From NCBI GenBank assembly GCA_030867875.1, contig JAOWCC010000916.1, positions 1 to 64,000 on the forward strand: DNA of 64,000 nucleotides, given 5' to 3'. A model generated the notes under the pieces. The model had not been told where the DNA came from. It ran no database searches and saw only the letters and a list, made by a program, of their open reading frames with translations. Source of the stretch: Actinernus sp. WN-2022. Its lineage: Eukaryota; Cnidaria; Anthozoa; Actiniaria; Actinernidae. The translations under genes were made by a program, and so were the position numbers. This document shows positions 44,012 to 55,072 of this stretch, piece by piece (position 1 is the first letter of the stretch; each line of letters opens with the position of its first letter).

Positions 44012-44745
44012 TCTTACAGATGCACGGTGTAGCAATGGGAACGAAGACGGCAGTTACTTTCGAACATTTTTATGTCATATATATTGAAAAGCAACTTCTA
44101 GAAGCTCGCCCCTACAAACCACTAGTCTGGGAACGCTTTATTGGTGATATTTTCAACCAAAAAGTTCAAAGTTTCGTAAACTTTGCGAATTCATTCCACA
44201 ACAGAATTAAATTCACTTGTGAATTATCATCAAAAGAACTTTACAAAGGATCAAGATTCCCGGCCAAACGAATACTTGATGTTGAAATGCATTTCAAGCC
44301 AACTGAAACTTTTCAGTACACAAATTTCTAAAAGAAGAAGCTTTAAGATTACTGAGAACCAACTCTGACGAGAAAAACTTCGAACATTAAAAACGTTAAA
44401 AGAATTTATAACACACCTCCTTAAGAGAGGCTACCCTGATTATTTCGTAACTCGCATTTTAGCAGAAGTTAAATTCTCTCAGAGGAAAAAGCGCTTCAAC
44501 CCAGATAACACAAATCGAAAGAGATTTTACCTTTCATCACAACCTACATGTACAACACGGCCGTACCGATTCTGAAATAAGTTCTAAAATTAAACACTGG
44601 CATGTTATTAAAAGCCAGCCTAGACTCACCATCATCTTTAAAGATGAACCATTTATATCCTATGGAAAGCGAAGATCACACTTGTCCACGCTAAGATTCC
44701 TAACAACAGCAATAACTGATCAGTTTACCAGAAATATCAATGAGA
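44012..44745 (+). pseudogene. Penelope-like element RT, C-terminal half, copy 2
   Basis: LQMHGVAMGTKTAVTFEHFY (44013-44070), EKQLLEARPYKPLVWERFIG (44090-44150), SFVNFANSFHNRIKFTCELS and LDVEMHFKPTETFQYTNF, then LKRGYPDYFVTRILAEVKFS (about 44420-44480). The usual RFIDD active-site motif reads RFIGD, so a catalytic aspartate is replaced. No GIY-YIG endonuclease segment is recognisable. Confidence 0.75.
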
Positions 44746-45257
44746 AGATGGAGTGGACTTTGCAACTTTATTAAAAACCAAAAACGATCAGTGGTTTTGA
44801 GAGAAGCCAATGCAAATTTGCTTGGAACCCAGGAAAGACTTAGAGGCACAGCTCTAGATGCTTGGAAATACATTGTACGTAGAACTCAACAGAACTGAAC
44901 AAACACACAAGATGCTAATTCAACTCAGTTTGGCGAGTCGAGAACTGAGAAGTGACTTAAAACATGTACATTGTACATGGAAGTGAGATGTGAACTGTCA
45001 GGCAAAACCGCCACTCATATATTTATCAGTAGTTTGGCAAACAGAACAACAAAGGCAAAGAATATTACGGAAAACTCACATACAGCTAGCCAACAAAGCA
45101 CAGATATAACTTCAGGGCAAAGATACACATGTATTCCTCAAAATTAGAGACAATGATCAGCAAACATTTCCAGATAATTTTTTGAGAGAGATTATTCAAA
45201 ACACAAAATAACTTCAACAGTAACTGAATAACATAACCAAGGAAATAATATGCTCTC
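44746..45257. other. Unrecognised spacer
   Basis: Plus-strand remnants just after the retroelement may be its decayed 3' end; no GIY-YIG domain or gene is evident. Confidence 0.35.
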
Positions 45258-45260
45258 TTA

Positions 45261-45640
45261 AGGCCCATTTACACAGGCAATTTTTGATACAATTTTTCGC
45301 TATTTTCAATGCAATTTTTGTCATGCTCGTACTGCAACTTAAAATCGCGTGTACGCCAGCTGTGATTTCCGAAACTTGATGCAATTTGGCTGCAATTTTT
45401 CAGAAAGGTGTACCAAATATGATATATCAGCAGGGATCACACAAGGAATTGTGGTCGCTTGTGCGGCTTTTTCAATGTTTGTTTACAAACAACATGGAAA
45501 ATTCAGACACAAAATGTGTTCTAAAACCGCACCTGGTCGTACAAAGGAGACTAATTGAGCTTAATTGGCCGAGGTACATGTACGAATGCCAGTTCAAAGT
45601 AACGTCCAGCGATTAGAAACACCATGACAAGTGGGCGGCA
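45261..45640 (+). mobile_element. PIF/Harbinger-like left end with possible small ORF
   Basis: AGGCCCATTTACACAGGCAA follows TTA (45258-45260). Harbinger elements have 3-bp TWA targets and GGCC-x-x-TTACAC-type ends. Inside, an ATG near 45493 opens MENSDTKCVLKPHLVVQRRL then IELNWPRYMYEC, which might be the start of a MADF-type protein, but this is weak. No right end is found. Confidence 0.4.
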
Positions 45641-46429
45641 GCACTCGACAATATGAAATCTCGACAGTCAGTTTGTGGAACCCTTCACATGTACGTTGAC
45701 ATACCATTATTCCGTGTTTTCAGGCTTTAGTCACTTTCACATCCTACATGTACATGTACGTTTCATTCAAGTTATGCATTCACCAGTCATTTGACTGTTC
45801 CTCAATAAAGACCATTGGTTACAAATGTAGCTTGTTGCAAGCCAAAGGCAAGCATCAAACAAAGCCACATAGAATACATTTGGTGATGCTATAGTTTTTT
45901 CTAGTACTTTTCTGTACAAATTAAATCTAAGTGTATTTTTGTATTCCTTTATTTGACCTGTAAGTGTTTTTGTTTCAACTTTTCTAATAAGCCCCCCTTT
46001 CCAAGGAACATTTTGGAAATAGGCCATTAACAGTTTTGTTCTTCAAAGGGGTGAAACTCTGGTATAAACCTGTTCAACAATAGATTAATTAAATCTGAGG
46101 TTGATAACAGACTTTTTTTATTTACTGTTACAGGGAGGTTTATAACTGTTTTAAACCTCCTTTCTATTTGAGAAAACCTCGCCAAATGTAATACAAGTCA
46201 GTTTCGTACCCTAAACCAACTAATTTATTATTATTTAAACACCGAAATTTTAACAGTAGAACTAACTGATTCACATAACTGATATACATCAGAAAAGTTA
46301 ATGCTAAAGAAAAATACACTAATCTAATACGAAAATTAGAAATCTCTAAATACTAATTTAATACAAAAATCGCTAAATACTAGTTTAGTACTAATTTTTT
46401 TGCTAAGTTATGACAATGCAGTCGAATGA
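45641..46429. other. Unrecognised AT-rich DNA
   Basis: Contains ACATGTACATGTACG and a run of related ACTAATTTAATAC / AATCGCTAAATAC phrases around 46320-46400. A minus ORF at 45767-46027 has no recognised family. Confidence 0.35.
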
Positions 46430-47010
46430 TGCAATATTTATTGAAGGATAGATGCAGTTCTTATTTGTTTCTTAAACGTATCTAGGGACTTTGTCTCGCG
46501 TACCCACTTGGAAACCCATTCCAGAGTTTTGCCCCATCATAGGAGAAACTTTTCTTAGTAAATTCTGTGTTTGGTTGGGGCAAACATAGTTTTGTGTTTG
46601 ACCCCCTAAGATTGTAATGGGATGAGCTTCCAACCATGGTAAATAGCTCAGCTAAACGAGATGGTGCACAATAATATTATTTTGAATTTTTGCATTACTC
46701 TCTATCTGTTAGCCCTTCTAACATCAAGTGTCTCCCAGTCGAAAATCTCAAGAACTAGTTTTGAGCTTGTTCTATAGTCCGCCCCAAGAATGAGTGTAGT
46801 GGGCCTATTTTGAAATTTCTGTAATTTATCAGAAAGGAATTTATCACATGTATCCCACACTTCACAACAGTAATCCAAGGGGGTTTGAACAAGAAAATCA
46901 TAGATTTTCATTAGTGTATTTTAGCAAACAAATGGCCTGGCCCTCTTGAGCACCCCCAGACCTGACACTATTTTCTTTGTTATGTGGTTAATGTGTTCTT
47001 CCCATCTAAA
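46430..47010 (-). pseudogene. LINE reverse transcriptase C-terminus
   Basis: On the minus strand: WEEHINHITKKI then GLGVLKRARPFV, then LMKIYDFLVQTPLDYCCEVW, KFLSDKLQKFQNRPTTLIL and DWETLDVRR. This is the thumb and C-terminal region shared by CR1/jockey-like LINEs (DYC-EVW, LQ-x-x-QNRA, LGW-x-L-x-x-RR). Downstream on the same strand, KHKTMFAPTKHRIY and WVRETKSLDTFKKQ give the element end. Several stops. Confidence 0.75.
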
Positions 47011-47128
47011 GTTCATTGATTATCACCCAACTGTTTTGCTATTGCTACCTTTTTTGATAGCCTTGTCTCAAATTGTCAAAGTTGGTTCTTCATTTAGATT
47101 TGCCAATCAATGTTTAGAGTCAATCAGT

Positions 47129-47331
47129 TGTGGTGTGCGTGACATGACGTAAAAGGAAACTGCACCTACATTCCTTTCATAGTTATCAGATTAAAGGCTG
47201 CAATATAGTAAGATGAAAGTGATCCAATAAACCAGTTCTGCCTCGAGATACTGTGTGCTTGTGTTGTGTTGCCAGCTTCGGCCGGGCTGTGCCCTTCAAG
47301 GCCAGCTAGAACAATGTGTCGGCCCATTACA
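47129..47331 (+). mobile_element. Possible LTR with adjacent primer-binding-site-like sequence
   Basis: A TG...CA-bounded segment contains AATAAA (47228-47233) followed by a GT-rich stretch. Directly after it (from 47334) comes TGGTGCGCAGCGTTGGGA, beginning TGG as tRNA primer-binding sites do. No second LTR or gag/pol is in the window. It lies between two minus-strand LINE fragments that may once have been one element. Confidence 0.4.
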
Positions 47332-48488
47332 ATTGGTGCGCAGCGTTGGGATTGACAAACAAGGGCTGCTAGCGACGGGATCATCCTGCATCGGATCGTC
47401 CACGAGGGAAAGAATTAAAAGAGAGTACCGGAATAGTTAATGAGTCAAGCAAGAACCATGCAATGCCACAGCATCTGACTCACTGAGTTGCTAGGAGATG
47501 AGACAAGGGCGGGTTTAATTTGCTGCAGCACGATTGGGAGTAAATCAGTGGTCCTTATGTGCTCTGGGAGTCACCTGATGATATTTCCTCAATACACGAG
47601 AAAGTACCAGTTGTGAAGCGTCAGCAGTGGAGTTACAATGCAGAATTTAGGTCGTCGACATGGCCGATCGACAACCTTATTAAGAAAGGACTGACCGGGA
47701 GGAAAAGAAAAGAAAAGAAAAGAAACTGTGGGAACTGAGAGGAACTGAAAATAAATCATCACAGAGCCGTGCATCATTCCAAACGATGTTCTAGTCTATC
47801 TGCAATCGAATGGAACAGCTTGCCAACTGAATGTTACAAACTTTTTAAAACCGTTTTGTTGTTAGTTGAATTGCCATTTAGCCGTTAGTCGTAAAGTGCA
47901 TTGTTCTATTTTTGCGTGTGGAGGCCGCGCAGTAGGATGTTGTGAATGGTAAGGCATGCACGTAGTTGAGAAGTAACAGTGAGACAGAGTTTTTATGTTT
48001 TAACGAGAAAGTGATGTCCTGATCGTATACAGTTGAAGTGAGTCCTGTATACAAGTAAGAGTATGAGATAGCAATTAAGAAAGCGATGATTTGGCAATAC
48101 CAGTTTTGTAAGATTCTTGGCGCTCAGGTTACATCGTACGTAAATTTTATAATAAATAGCTAATGGAGGTTATGTTGGTAGATTAGAGTAAGTCCGTTCA
48201 TACTACGGCAGACAAGCGTAAAGTAACCGTAAGAGTTTTCGTGACCATGTAGTGGTCGAGACTAGTATTGAAAACAAACAGCGATTTAGAGAATATGGTT
48301 GATGTACCAACAACAGATATGTTTATACGTGTGTAGGGAGTGCAGATCAGTAATGATGTATTTTGTATGTTTATATGTACAATGTATGTAAGATTTCACA
48401 ATGTGTAATTTCTGTCTCTCGTTTAAAAAAAATATTTGCTCTATTTGAAACATCATTAATATCCGAGCCGCAAAATGTTACGTTTGTA
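47332..48488. other. Unrecognised; short AAAAG repeat
   Basis: AAAGAAAAGA pentanucleotide repeats lie at 47703-47724. No gene recognised; possibly decayed LTR-element leader and LINE 3' flank. Confidence 0.4.
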
Positions 48489-49290
48489 TCATCGGCAAAA
48501 AAGACAGGGTGTTGTTGTATCTAACCAGTTTGGCAAGTAATTTATGTAGACCAAGAAGAGCAGTGGCCCGAGGATTGATCTCTGTGGGTCTCCAAAGGTA
48601 ATTAGACTCATTGAAAGATACGACTGCAGCAATTCGAGCGATTTGGAATTTACTCCATAAAGTTTCAATTTTTCCAATAATATAACGTGATTCACGGTAT
48701 CAAAGGCCTTTTTTAGGTCGAGAAAAATAACAATATTAAAAAGCCCCTGATCCATGTTCACCAACCACGAATTGGCGAGTTTATCAAAGCAGTCATTGTT
48801 GAATGGAGTTTCTTGAATCCAAATGGTTTATTTGTTAAGAGATCATGATTAGATTCGTAATTATATAGTTTGTCATAAAATTCTCTCAAATATTTTACTT
48901 ACATTTGTATGACTGGCAGTATAGAAATCGTCATGTCATTTCGAGGACCGCTTTTGTGCAAAGGAGTAACACAGGCTCTTTTCCATTCCACCGGAAATAT
49001 GCCTGAGTCAATAATATTATGGCATTAAAAAGAAAAGTGAGAGTCCGATATGACTTGAGCTGCGGCTTTTAAAATTTTTGCAGAAATTTTATCAAGACTG
49101 GTACATGTAGCTTTCTTCAAAGACAGTTTTTCTATAAGTTTGAGCACTTTTGATGTGCTTGTTACAACATGGTTATTGAATTTATCCGCAATCTCAGCAG
49201 GTGATGAAAATGTCTTAGTATTATGTTTAATTTCATGCACTGGGTGAGGTTGACTTTGGCGTCCAAAGACGAGGCCAACACCTGGAGTCC
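48489..49290 (-). pseudogene. LINE reverse transcriptase fragment
   Basis: Minus strand, read right to left: PAEIADKFNNHVV..., KATCTSLDKISAKILKAAAQ (49060-49130), then after stops FLDLKKAFDTVNHVILLEKL (48640-48730), ELLQSYLS and SILGPLLFLVYINYLP (48530-48585). FLDLKKAFDTVNH is the first catalytic block of non-LTR reverse transcriptases. The YADD block is not reached (text ends ...PCLFCR). 5' and internal decay are evident. Confidence 0.8.
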
Positions 49291-50019
49291 CTTTGGTCAA
49301 TGTCATAGATGAGAATGAAGATCCAGCGAATACGGCAGCAGTCAACAGCCTATCAGATCTACATTGTAGATCGTGGGAGGCTGCACTGCTCAGCACTGCT
49401 CAGTGGTTGTTGGAATTACTGGGGCACAAAACAAGCCTTCAAAGACGAGTAGAAAACAGTCATAAGAAAACTTGGAAAATGAGGTCCCAAACAAATCTCT
49501 GATGCTCCTTGAGAATGTCACCAACAGGAAACGCCCTGCAACAGTTGATAGCGACTAATTATTTAGGCAGCTTGTTGCTCAGTCCCTTAAAGGCATTGAA
49601 TTACTTGTTTACCAGGCCACTGTTTAGTTCCAATTATTAAACCAAACTCAAAGCCGTAAAATAATAAAAACGTGCATTAAACTTACAAACATCCTCTTCA
49701 TATTGTGTGCTGGAGTCAAACATTTATTGATGTCAACCACAACACCAAATCCTTCAAGTGCAGCTTCTTGCCCAAGCTTGTTCTTTGCTACAAAACGCCG
49801 CTTCAAACAACATAGTATGGTAATTTCTTCAGGTCTTCATGGTAATTTCTTCAAAACTAGCTTTAGTCTCTGCACGGTCAGTGGTCGCAAAGCAAGCTGG
49901 CGGGTCATTCCTCCCACTCTTGAAAATTCTGAGTTTCCATCGCTTTTCATTCTGTTTTCAGTGCTCGACCGTGTATGATTTGTCTGTTGTATGTTTTTGT
50001 GTAGTCTAGTAGACTTTTA
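49291..50019. other. Probable LINE 5' UTR region
   Basis: No recognised gene. The last ~150 bp directly precede the LINE ORF1-like start at 50020 and may be its 5' UTR. Confidence 0.3.
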
Positions 50020-50565
50020 ATGGCATCAGAAGAGGTCATCGAGGCTCTACTTGATAAAAAGTTGAAGCCAGTTTTGGACATGTTCAACGAGATCAATACC
50101 CAGATTTCAGAGGTTGTGAAATCAGTGAAATTTCTTAGCAACCAATACGATACTATAAGAAAATATGTTACATGTAAGTACCTAAAAGAGGAAAGTGCCT
50201 CTTTAAAGGCTGACCTCTTGGAAGCACATAAACAGCTAAATGTACAAGATGGTCTACTGGATAGTGTTGAACAATATTCACGCCGCGATTGCCTGGAGGT
50301 TCGTGGTGTACCAAAGCAAGACGCCGATGAAAATACTGATAACATCGTTCAGGCCATTGGAGAATTGGTGTACATGTTGATGATTCTGATATCTCTGTCA
50401 GCCATCGATTAGCAGGAAATAGTGCTCAAAGAGATAGAGATCCCGCCATAATTGTTAAATTTGTAAGGCGCAAGGTCAGGGATTGCTTTTACAGTGCACA
50501 AAAGAATCTGCAGGATAAAACAACAAGAGACGTGGACCTAAGCAGGGTATCTGAACACAATTTAT
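50020..50565 (+). pseudogene. LINE ORF1-like protein (coiled coil plus RRM-like region)
   Basis: ATG at 50020 opens MASEEVIEALLDKKLKPVLD, then a coiled coil (residues ~20-85), then EQYSRRDCLEVRGVPKQDAD, matching the R-x-x-LE-x-x-GVP start of L1-type ORF1/transposase-22 RNA-binding regions. One frame change near 50360 (GGAGAATTGG) leads to VHVDDSDISVSHRLAG and AIIVKFVRRKVRDCFYSAQK, the usual I-x-x-SHR-x-G and VKF-x-RR-x-x-R-x-x-FY elements. Likely a chaperone-like LINE protein, inactivated by the frameshift. Confidence 0.7.
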
Positions 50566-50580
50566 TATATCGCAGCTCAG

Positions 50581-50658
50581 TGAGCGGGCAAGATGGCTCT
50601 GAATGCTGCAATCTGATTGGTTGCTCAGAGGGCAAGATTTTTTCATCTTGCCCGCTCA
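50581..50658. repeat. Small foldback, 15-bp arms
   Basis: TGAGCGGGCAAGATG (50581-50595) recurs in reverse complement at 50644-50658. It interrupts the sequence right after the LINE ORF1-like fragment and is probably a tiny MITE. Confidence 0.65.
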
Positions 50659-51525
50659 GGATTTTCCAAATTCGCTCGTAAACAAATACTGAAATAGTGA
50701 TAAAACCCGTACATTTCGAAAGAAACTAAACAATTCGTTACACATGAAGGCAAATACTAATTTAAAACTTTTTTTGCTTTTTCGTTTTTCACCTAAAATT
50801 CAACTTCTTAAAGCGATTAATGCAGTTTTTCTGGCTCATGCAAGACAGCAACTTCGATGAAAACAACTGCAGTCTGCAGCAAAAACGAGTGAATTAGTGA
50901 AGATAAATTTAGCTGGATTAGTGGGGATAAATTACTGAAATACACAGAAGCTGAAATATAATGGAAAGTTTGAGTACCTCACAACGCTACTACAATCGTG
51001 GTACAAAGAAATAAAATTATTACGGAAACGAGTAAACTCTTCTTTAGCACACAGTTTCATCAAAAGAAGGCAGTTTTTTTATTGTATGGGCTAAGAAATT
51101 CAGCATTCACATTTGGTAATTTGCTTATAAATTATTAGGTTTTAATAATTAATACTTACAAGTTTGTTTGTATTCTTCTACAGCTCTTTTTGTCAAGTTT
51201 TGCAGTGTGCTTATCGCCACTCGAGTGATTTCAACTTGCCGGTTTCCAATTTTCAAATCTTCCACAAATATGTACATTTTTGTCTGTAGATAATAACAAT
51301 AAAGCCTTTATTTATGGAGGGTAAACACTAAATAGTGTATAACACTAACAGATGGATGATCACTCCCCAGCCAAGCATATCAAGACTCAAGGAGCCCTCC
51401 AGGGTCTGTACACAAGGGCAGGAATCCAACGCCCTACCAGCAGTTCAACTAGAAGAGCACCATTACCTGCTGCTGCTGGTAATTATCACTCAGATTCAGA
51501 AACGTTATTTATTCAGTGATTAGCC
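50659..51525. other. Unrecognised AT-rich DNA
   Basis: No gene recognised. The ORF at 51335-51523 has no family. It could be the 5' UTR of the PHD-LINE that follows. Confidence 0.35.
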
Positions 51526-52317
51526 AAAGATAAGTACAAGTGTCCTAAATGTTTAAAAATAGTGAAAGAAAATGTGAGAGCAATCCAGTGTTATATCTGT
51601 GATAACTGGTTCCACCTGAAATGATCTCTGTTATCAATTCAAAAATTCAAGTATCTTTCTGAAGTTAATGATGAGTGGTTTTGCAGTCAGTGCTTGAGAC
51701 AAGTATTTCCTTTTAATAATTTAAGTAATTATGAGCTGATCAAATTATCATTCAATTCAAACACTGACTGTTTATGTTCTAAAAGAATATCTGATTTAAT
51801 GCTTGATTTGAAATTTCCAGTAATCTTGCTAACATTCCTGGTTTGACCAATATTGATTCTGATAACAGTTTACCCTCCTTGACAAACTTCCAGTACTATT
51901 CTGTACATGATTTTCACTCTAGCACTGATATCCAAGGTTTATTGCAGGCACAAAAGTCATTTTCAGTTTTGCATTGGAACATCAGAAGTTTTCCTGCAAA
52001 TTCTGATTATCTTAATAGCTTACTGTTTGACCTCACTCATGCTTTCTCCCTAATAGGTATATCTGAGACTAAACTTAAATTGAACAAAGAACAAATTGCT
52101 AATATTAATATGGAGGGATTATAATTTCATTTCTCAACCCACTATCTCCAATGCTGGGGGTGTGGGTTTTTATATAAACCAAATTTTTTATTTTAGTAAA
52201 AGGGAGCAATCTCAACACAAGACTATGAAGGGCTTTGGATTGAGGCAGAAAATAAATATCAGCAAAATATTGTTTGTGGAATAATGTATCGACACCCTAA
52301 AGGAACTTTTCAAAACT
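51526..52317 (+). pseudogene. LINE with PHD finger and endonuclease start
   Basis: KYKCPKCLKIVKENVRAIQC then CDNWFHLK and EWFCSQCL (51529-51700) form a PHD-type Cys4-His-Cys3 pattern, with the Cys after WFHLK replaced by a TGA. After stops comes SVLHWNIRSFPANSDYLNSL (51965-52025), LIGISETKLKLNKEQI and GGVGFYINQIFYF, the start of an apurinic-type endonuclease (N-x-RS, ISET, G-GVG-Y). PHD fingers on such LINE proteins are known for CR1-like families. The rest of the endonuclease and the RT are missing. Confidence 0.75.
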
Positions 52318-52529
52318 AAATACTGCTGGGGTTGCTATTTTGAACCAAGAACTGAAGATGGTGAGGGAAAGCTGCAGCTTTTGAAAAGCATGATTGCTAA
52401 AAAAAATACATGCATATTACTTTCCAGGTGACCTGCAAAATAACCTGTGGACCACCCACAGGTCATGCACTTACCTGCGAGTGTCACAGTATAGAACAAT
52501 CTTGCCAAACAGGCAGTCATTGCACAGAA
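52318..52529. other. Spacer
   Basis: A Cys-rich ORF at 52410-52658 (TCKITCGPPTGHALTCECHS) overlaps the following foldback. It may be chance; no family recognised. Confidence 0.3.
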
Positions 52530-52782
52530 CCAGAAACATATAAGGGAGTTGAAACACATAATGCCCATACTTTGCTTCAGTGCCATGCTCTGGATTACTC
52601 AACAAATAAGAAAGACCAGAATTATATGGATAAAATAGCAGTCGGGTTCTGTGACTAGACTAGACTGTCATGCTACACATGTAGACTAGACTGTATTTTC
52701 CAAATATGGTACTTTTTATTCACTGAATAATCCAGAGCACGGGGCCGCTGTTACAAGTTTCAACTCCCTTATATGTTTCTGG
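52530..52782. mobile_element. 253-bp foldback with 26-bp perfect arms
   Basis: Arms 52530-52555 and 52757-52782 are exact reverse complements starting CCAGAAACATATAAGGGAGT. A second weaker pair (CTCTGGATTA / TAATCCAGAG) lies inside. The right part recurs at 58317-58376. Confidence 0.7.
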
Positions 52783-52824
52783 CAGAACTTAAAGCTACAG
52801 TACAGCGAAAAAAGAATGCACGCG

Positions 52825-52970
52825 CAAGAACTTCTTTTTGCGGACGCAAGAAGTTGATTATTGCGCTTCTTTTTGCGCTTATAATTAATTATCAACCGCA
52901 AGAAGTTAGACCCGCAAGAACTTCTTAAACGCAAGAAGTTAGAACCGCAAGAACTTCAACCGCAAGAAGT
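52825..52970. repeat. CCGCAAGAAGTT array, left arm of element 2
   Basis: Degenerate 12-bp units (CGCAAGAACTTC, CCGCAAGAAGTT, CGCAAGAAGTTAGA) with interspersed TTTTTGCG. Confidence 0.8.
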
Positions 52971-53331
52971 TCAACTTAATTCAAACGGGTTGAAACTCTC
53001 TTACTTATTAACGCGAAGTCATCCCTTCGACTGGAAAGAAACAATTAAGTTACATTTTGCAGACTGAGGTTCACGTTCTGCGGGAAACATCAAATTAAAG
53101 TACTAAAGAAATATATTAGAACAACAAACACAAACTATGCAGCAAATTTATCGCATTTTGGAAGTGAAATTTCACATCTTAAATCCAAGTGCAACTTTTC
53201 GCTAATACTGCCACAGGAAACCCAAGCTCTGTTTGTGTTTTAAATTACAAGGGTTTGTATGAGAATTTTAACGAGTATTTTGTTGTATCCGTTAGGCCAG
53301 AAATACTGAAATAAAATCAATGAAAACTTAC

Positions 53332-53449
53332 CTGGAGTCTTTATCTGTTCTTCATTGGGTTCTGTATGCAATTTCAGCGAATTCTGTTGAATTTTTACCC
53401 CTCGCCCTCTCCAACTAAGAAAGATGGCAAGGACGGACGCAACCGCCAT
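53332..53449 (-). CDS. Candidate first exon, left palindrome arm
   Basis: Minus-strand ATG at 53449 opens MAVASVLAIFLSWRGRGVKI then HTEPNEEQIKTP, ending at a consensus donor (CCAG/GTAAGT, read on the minus strand). 118 nt, so phase 1. No domain recognised and the downstream exon is not found. It is mirrored in the right arm, so the two would be transcribed away from each other. Confidence 0.35.
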
Positions 53450-53742
53450 TTCTCGACCCCAATCACTCGAACATCGCGCTCGATTTTTCATCCAAAATCA
53501 ATGCCAACCGCAACTAGACCTCAAATAATAGCACAACAGTATCTATTCCAAGAGCCTCGTGCCATTTAATTGAAGTAATCCCCATTGCTCGAGCCTAAAT
53601 CGAACACAATGTCAAAGAAACTCGCCCGTTGGGATTCGTGACTGGGAGAAGTTGGACACGCTTAGCAACGGCTAGCTGCCAAAAGTTCACGGGCTCAAAA
53701 CGTACGTATATATCTTATTTTGAACACACCTCCATGTAAGTT

Positions 53743-53814
53743 GGCTCTGTGGTACAGTGGTTTAGAGCGCGTGCTTTCGATCCAACGACCGGGGTTCGAG
53801 TCTACACCAGGCGC
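53743..53814 (+). tRNA. tRNA-like sequence, probable pseudogene or SINE head
   Basis: A-box-like TGGTACAGTGG and B-box GGTTCGAGTC at the usual spacing. The acceptor ends (GGCTCTG against CAGGCGC) do not pair well, so it is probably not a functional tRNA. The mirrored copy at 54466-54537 has a mutated B-box (GGTTTGAGTC). Confidence 0.4.
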
Positions 53815-54465
53815 TTTTTCTCCTTTCTCAGTTTTATTTAATCTTTTCCTCTATTTTAAACAATTAGAGCCGCCTTCTACATGAAAAACATTGTTGTCTA
53901 TTGGCTCTCAAGCCCCAACCGTGCACGCTCATGACCTCGATTTTCAGTAGTGCGATGATGAGAAAGATATAACAAATTCCCTCGTTATCTCGTAATTACA
54001 TAAAATCTTGTGAAAATATTGAACACAAGAGTTTTAATAAATTAAGGTACGGTACTTTACATGCGATCATTCGAACCCGGATTTGAATCAACAGAAAGCC
54101 CGTTAAAATTAACTGGTACATTAATTTGCTTATAAACTTAATTAACCAGGCTCGAATCGAAAAATATTAAAAAGGAAACAGATATCCCAGCCTTTCTCTT
54201 CTACGCAGCGAGCTTTCCTTCAAGCTCTTATGATCTCTTGAACGTCGACAACATGTTTATAAAGTAACCAGAAAAGTAACTTCACAGTATCATGGGTTTT
54301 TAATATATAGTTGAGGCAATGGGCTCCTGGACCCTGGTTGGGGCTTGAGAGCCAATAGACAACAATGTTTTTCATGTAGAAGGCGGCTCTAATTGTTTAA
54401 AATAGAGGAAAAGATTAAATAAAACTGAGAAAGGAGAAAAAGAATTTTAAAAAATATATTTTTTA

Positions 54466-54537
54466 GCGCCTGGTGTAGACTCAAACCCCGGTCGTTGGAT
54501 CGAAAGCGCGCGCTCTAAACCACTGTACCACAGAGCC
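54466..54537 (-). tRNA. tRNA-like sequence, mirrored copy
   Basis: Reverse-complement counterpart of 53743-53814 with a few changes including the B-box. Probable pseudogene. Confidence 0.35.
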
Positions 54538-54830
54538 AACTTACATGGAGGTGTGTTCAAAATAAGATATATACGTACGTTTTGAGCCCGTGAACTTTTG
54601 GCAGCTAGCCATTGCTAAGCATGTCCAACTTCTCCCAGTCACGAATCCCAACGGGCGAGTTTCTTTGACATTGTGTTCGATTTAGGCTCGAGCAATGGGG
54701 ATTACTTCAATTAAATGGCATGAGGCTCTTGGAATAGATACTGTTGTGCTATTATTTGAGGTCTAGTTGCGGTTGGCATTGATTTTGGATGAAAATTCGA
54801 GCACGATGTTCGAGTGATTGGGGTCGAGAA

Positions 54831-54948
54831 ATGGCGGTTGCGTCCGTCCTTGCCATCTTTCTTAGTTGGAGAGGGCGAGGGGTAAAAATTCAACAGAATT
54901 CGCTGAAATTGCATACAGAACCCAATGAAGAACAGATAAAGACTCCAG
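54831..54948 (+). CDS. Candidate first exon, right palindrome arm
   Basis: ATG at 54831 within GAGAAATGGCGG; 118 nt to the donor GTAAGT at 54949. Same reading as the left arm. No function assigned. Confidence 0.4.
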
Positions 54949-55072
54949 GTAAGTTTTCATTGATTTTATTTCAGTATTTCTGGCCTAACGGATACAACAA
55001 AATACTCGTTAAAATTCTCATACAAACCCTTATAATTTAAAACACAAACAGAGCTTGGGTTTCCTGTGATAC

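Larger units (their letters stand above)
53207..55072. repeat. Large palindrome, ~720-bp arms
   Basis: 53207-53923 is inverted at 54337-55072 with few mismatches and a ~410-bp spacer. Each arm carries the same ATG-led exon with donor, and a tRNA-like segment. Spacer 53924-54336 is AT-rich without a recognised gene. Confidence 0.9.

Noticed and set aside
52410..52658. Cys-rich 82-codon ORF
   Set aside because: Cysteines are not spaced as in a known domain and the ORF overlaps a foldback arm; probably chance.
53743..53814. Functional tRNA gene
   Set aside because: Acceptor and anticodon stems do not pair properly despite good A and B boxes; kept only as a tRNA-like sequence.
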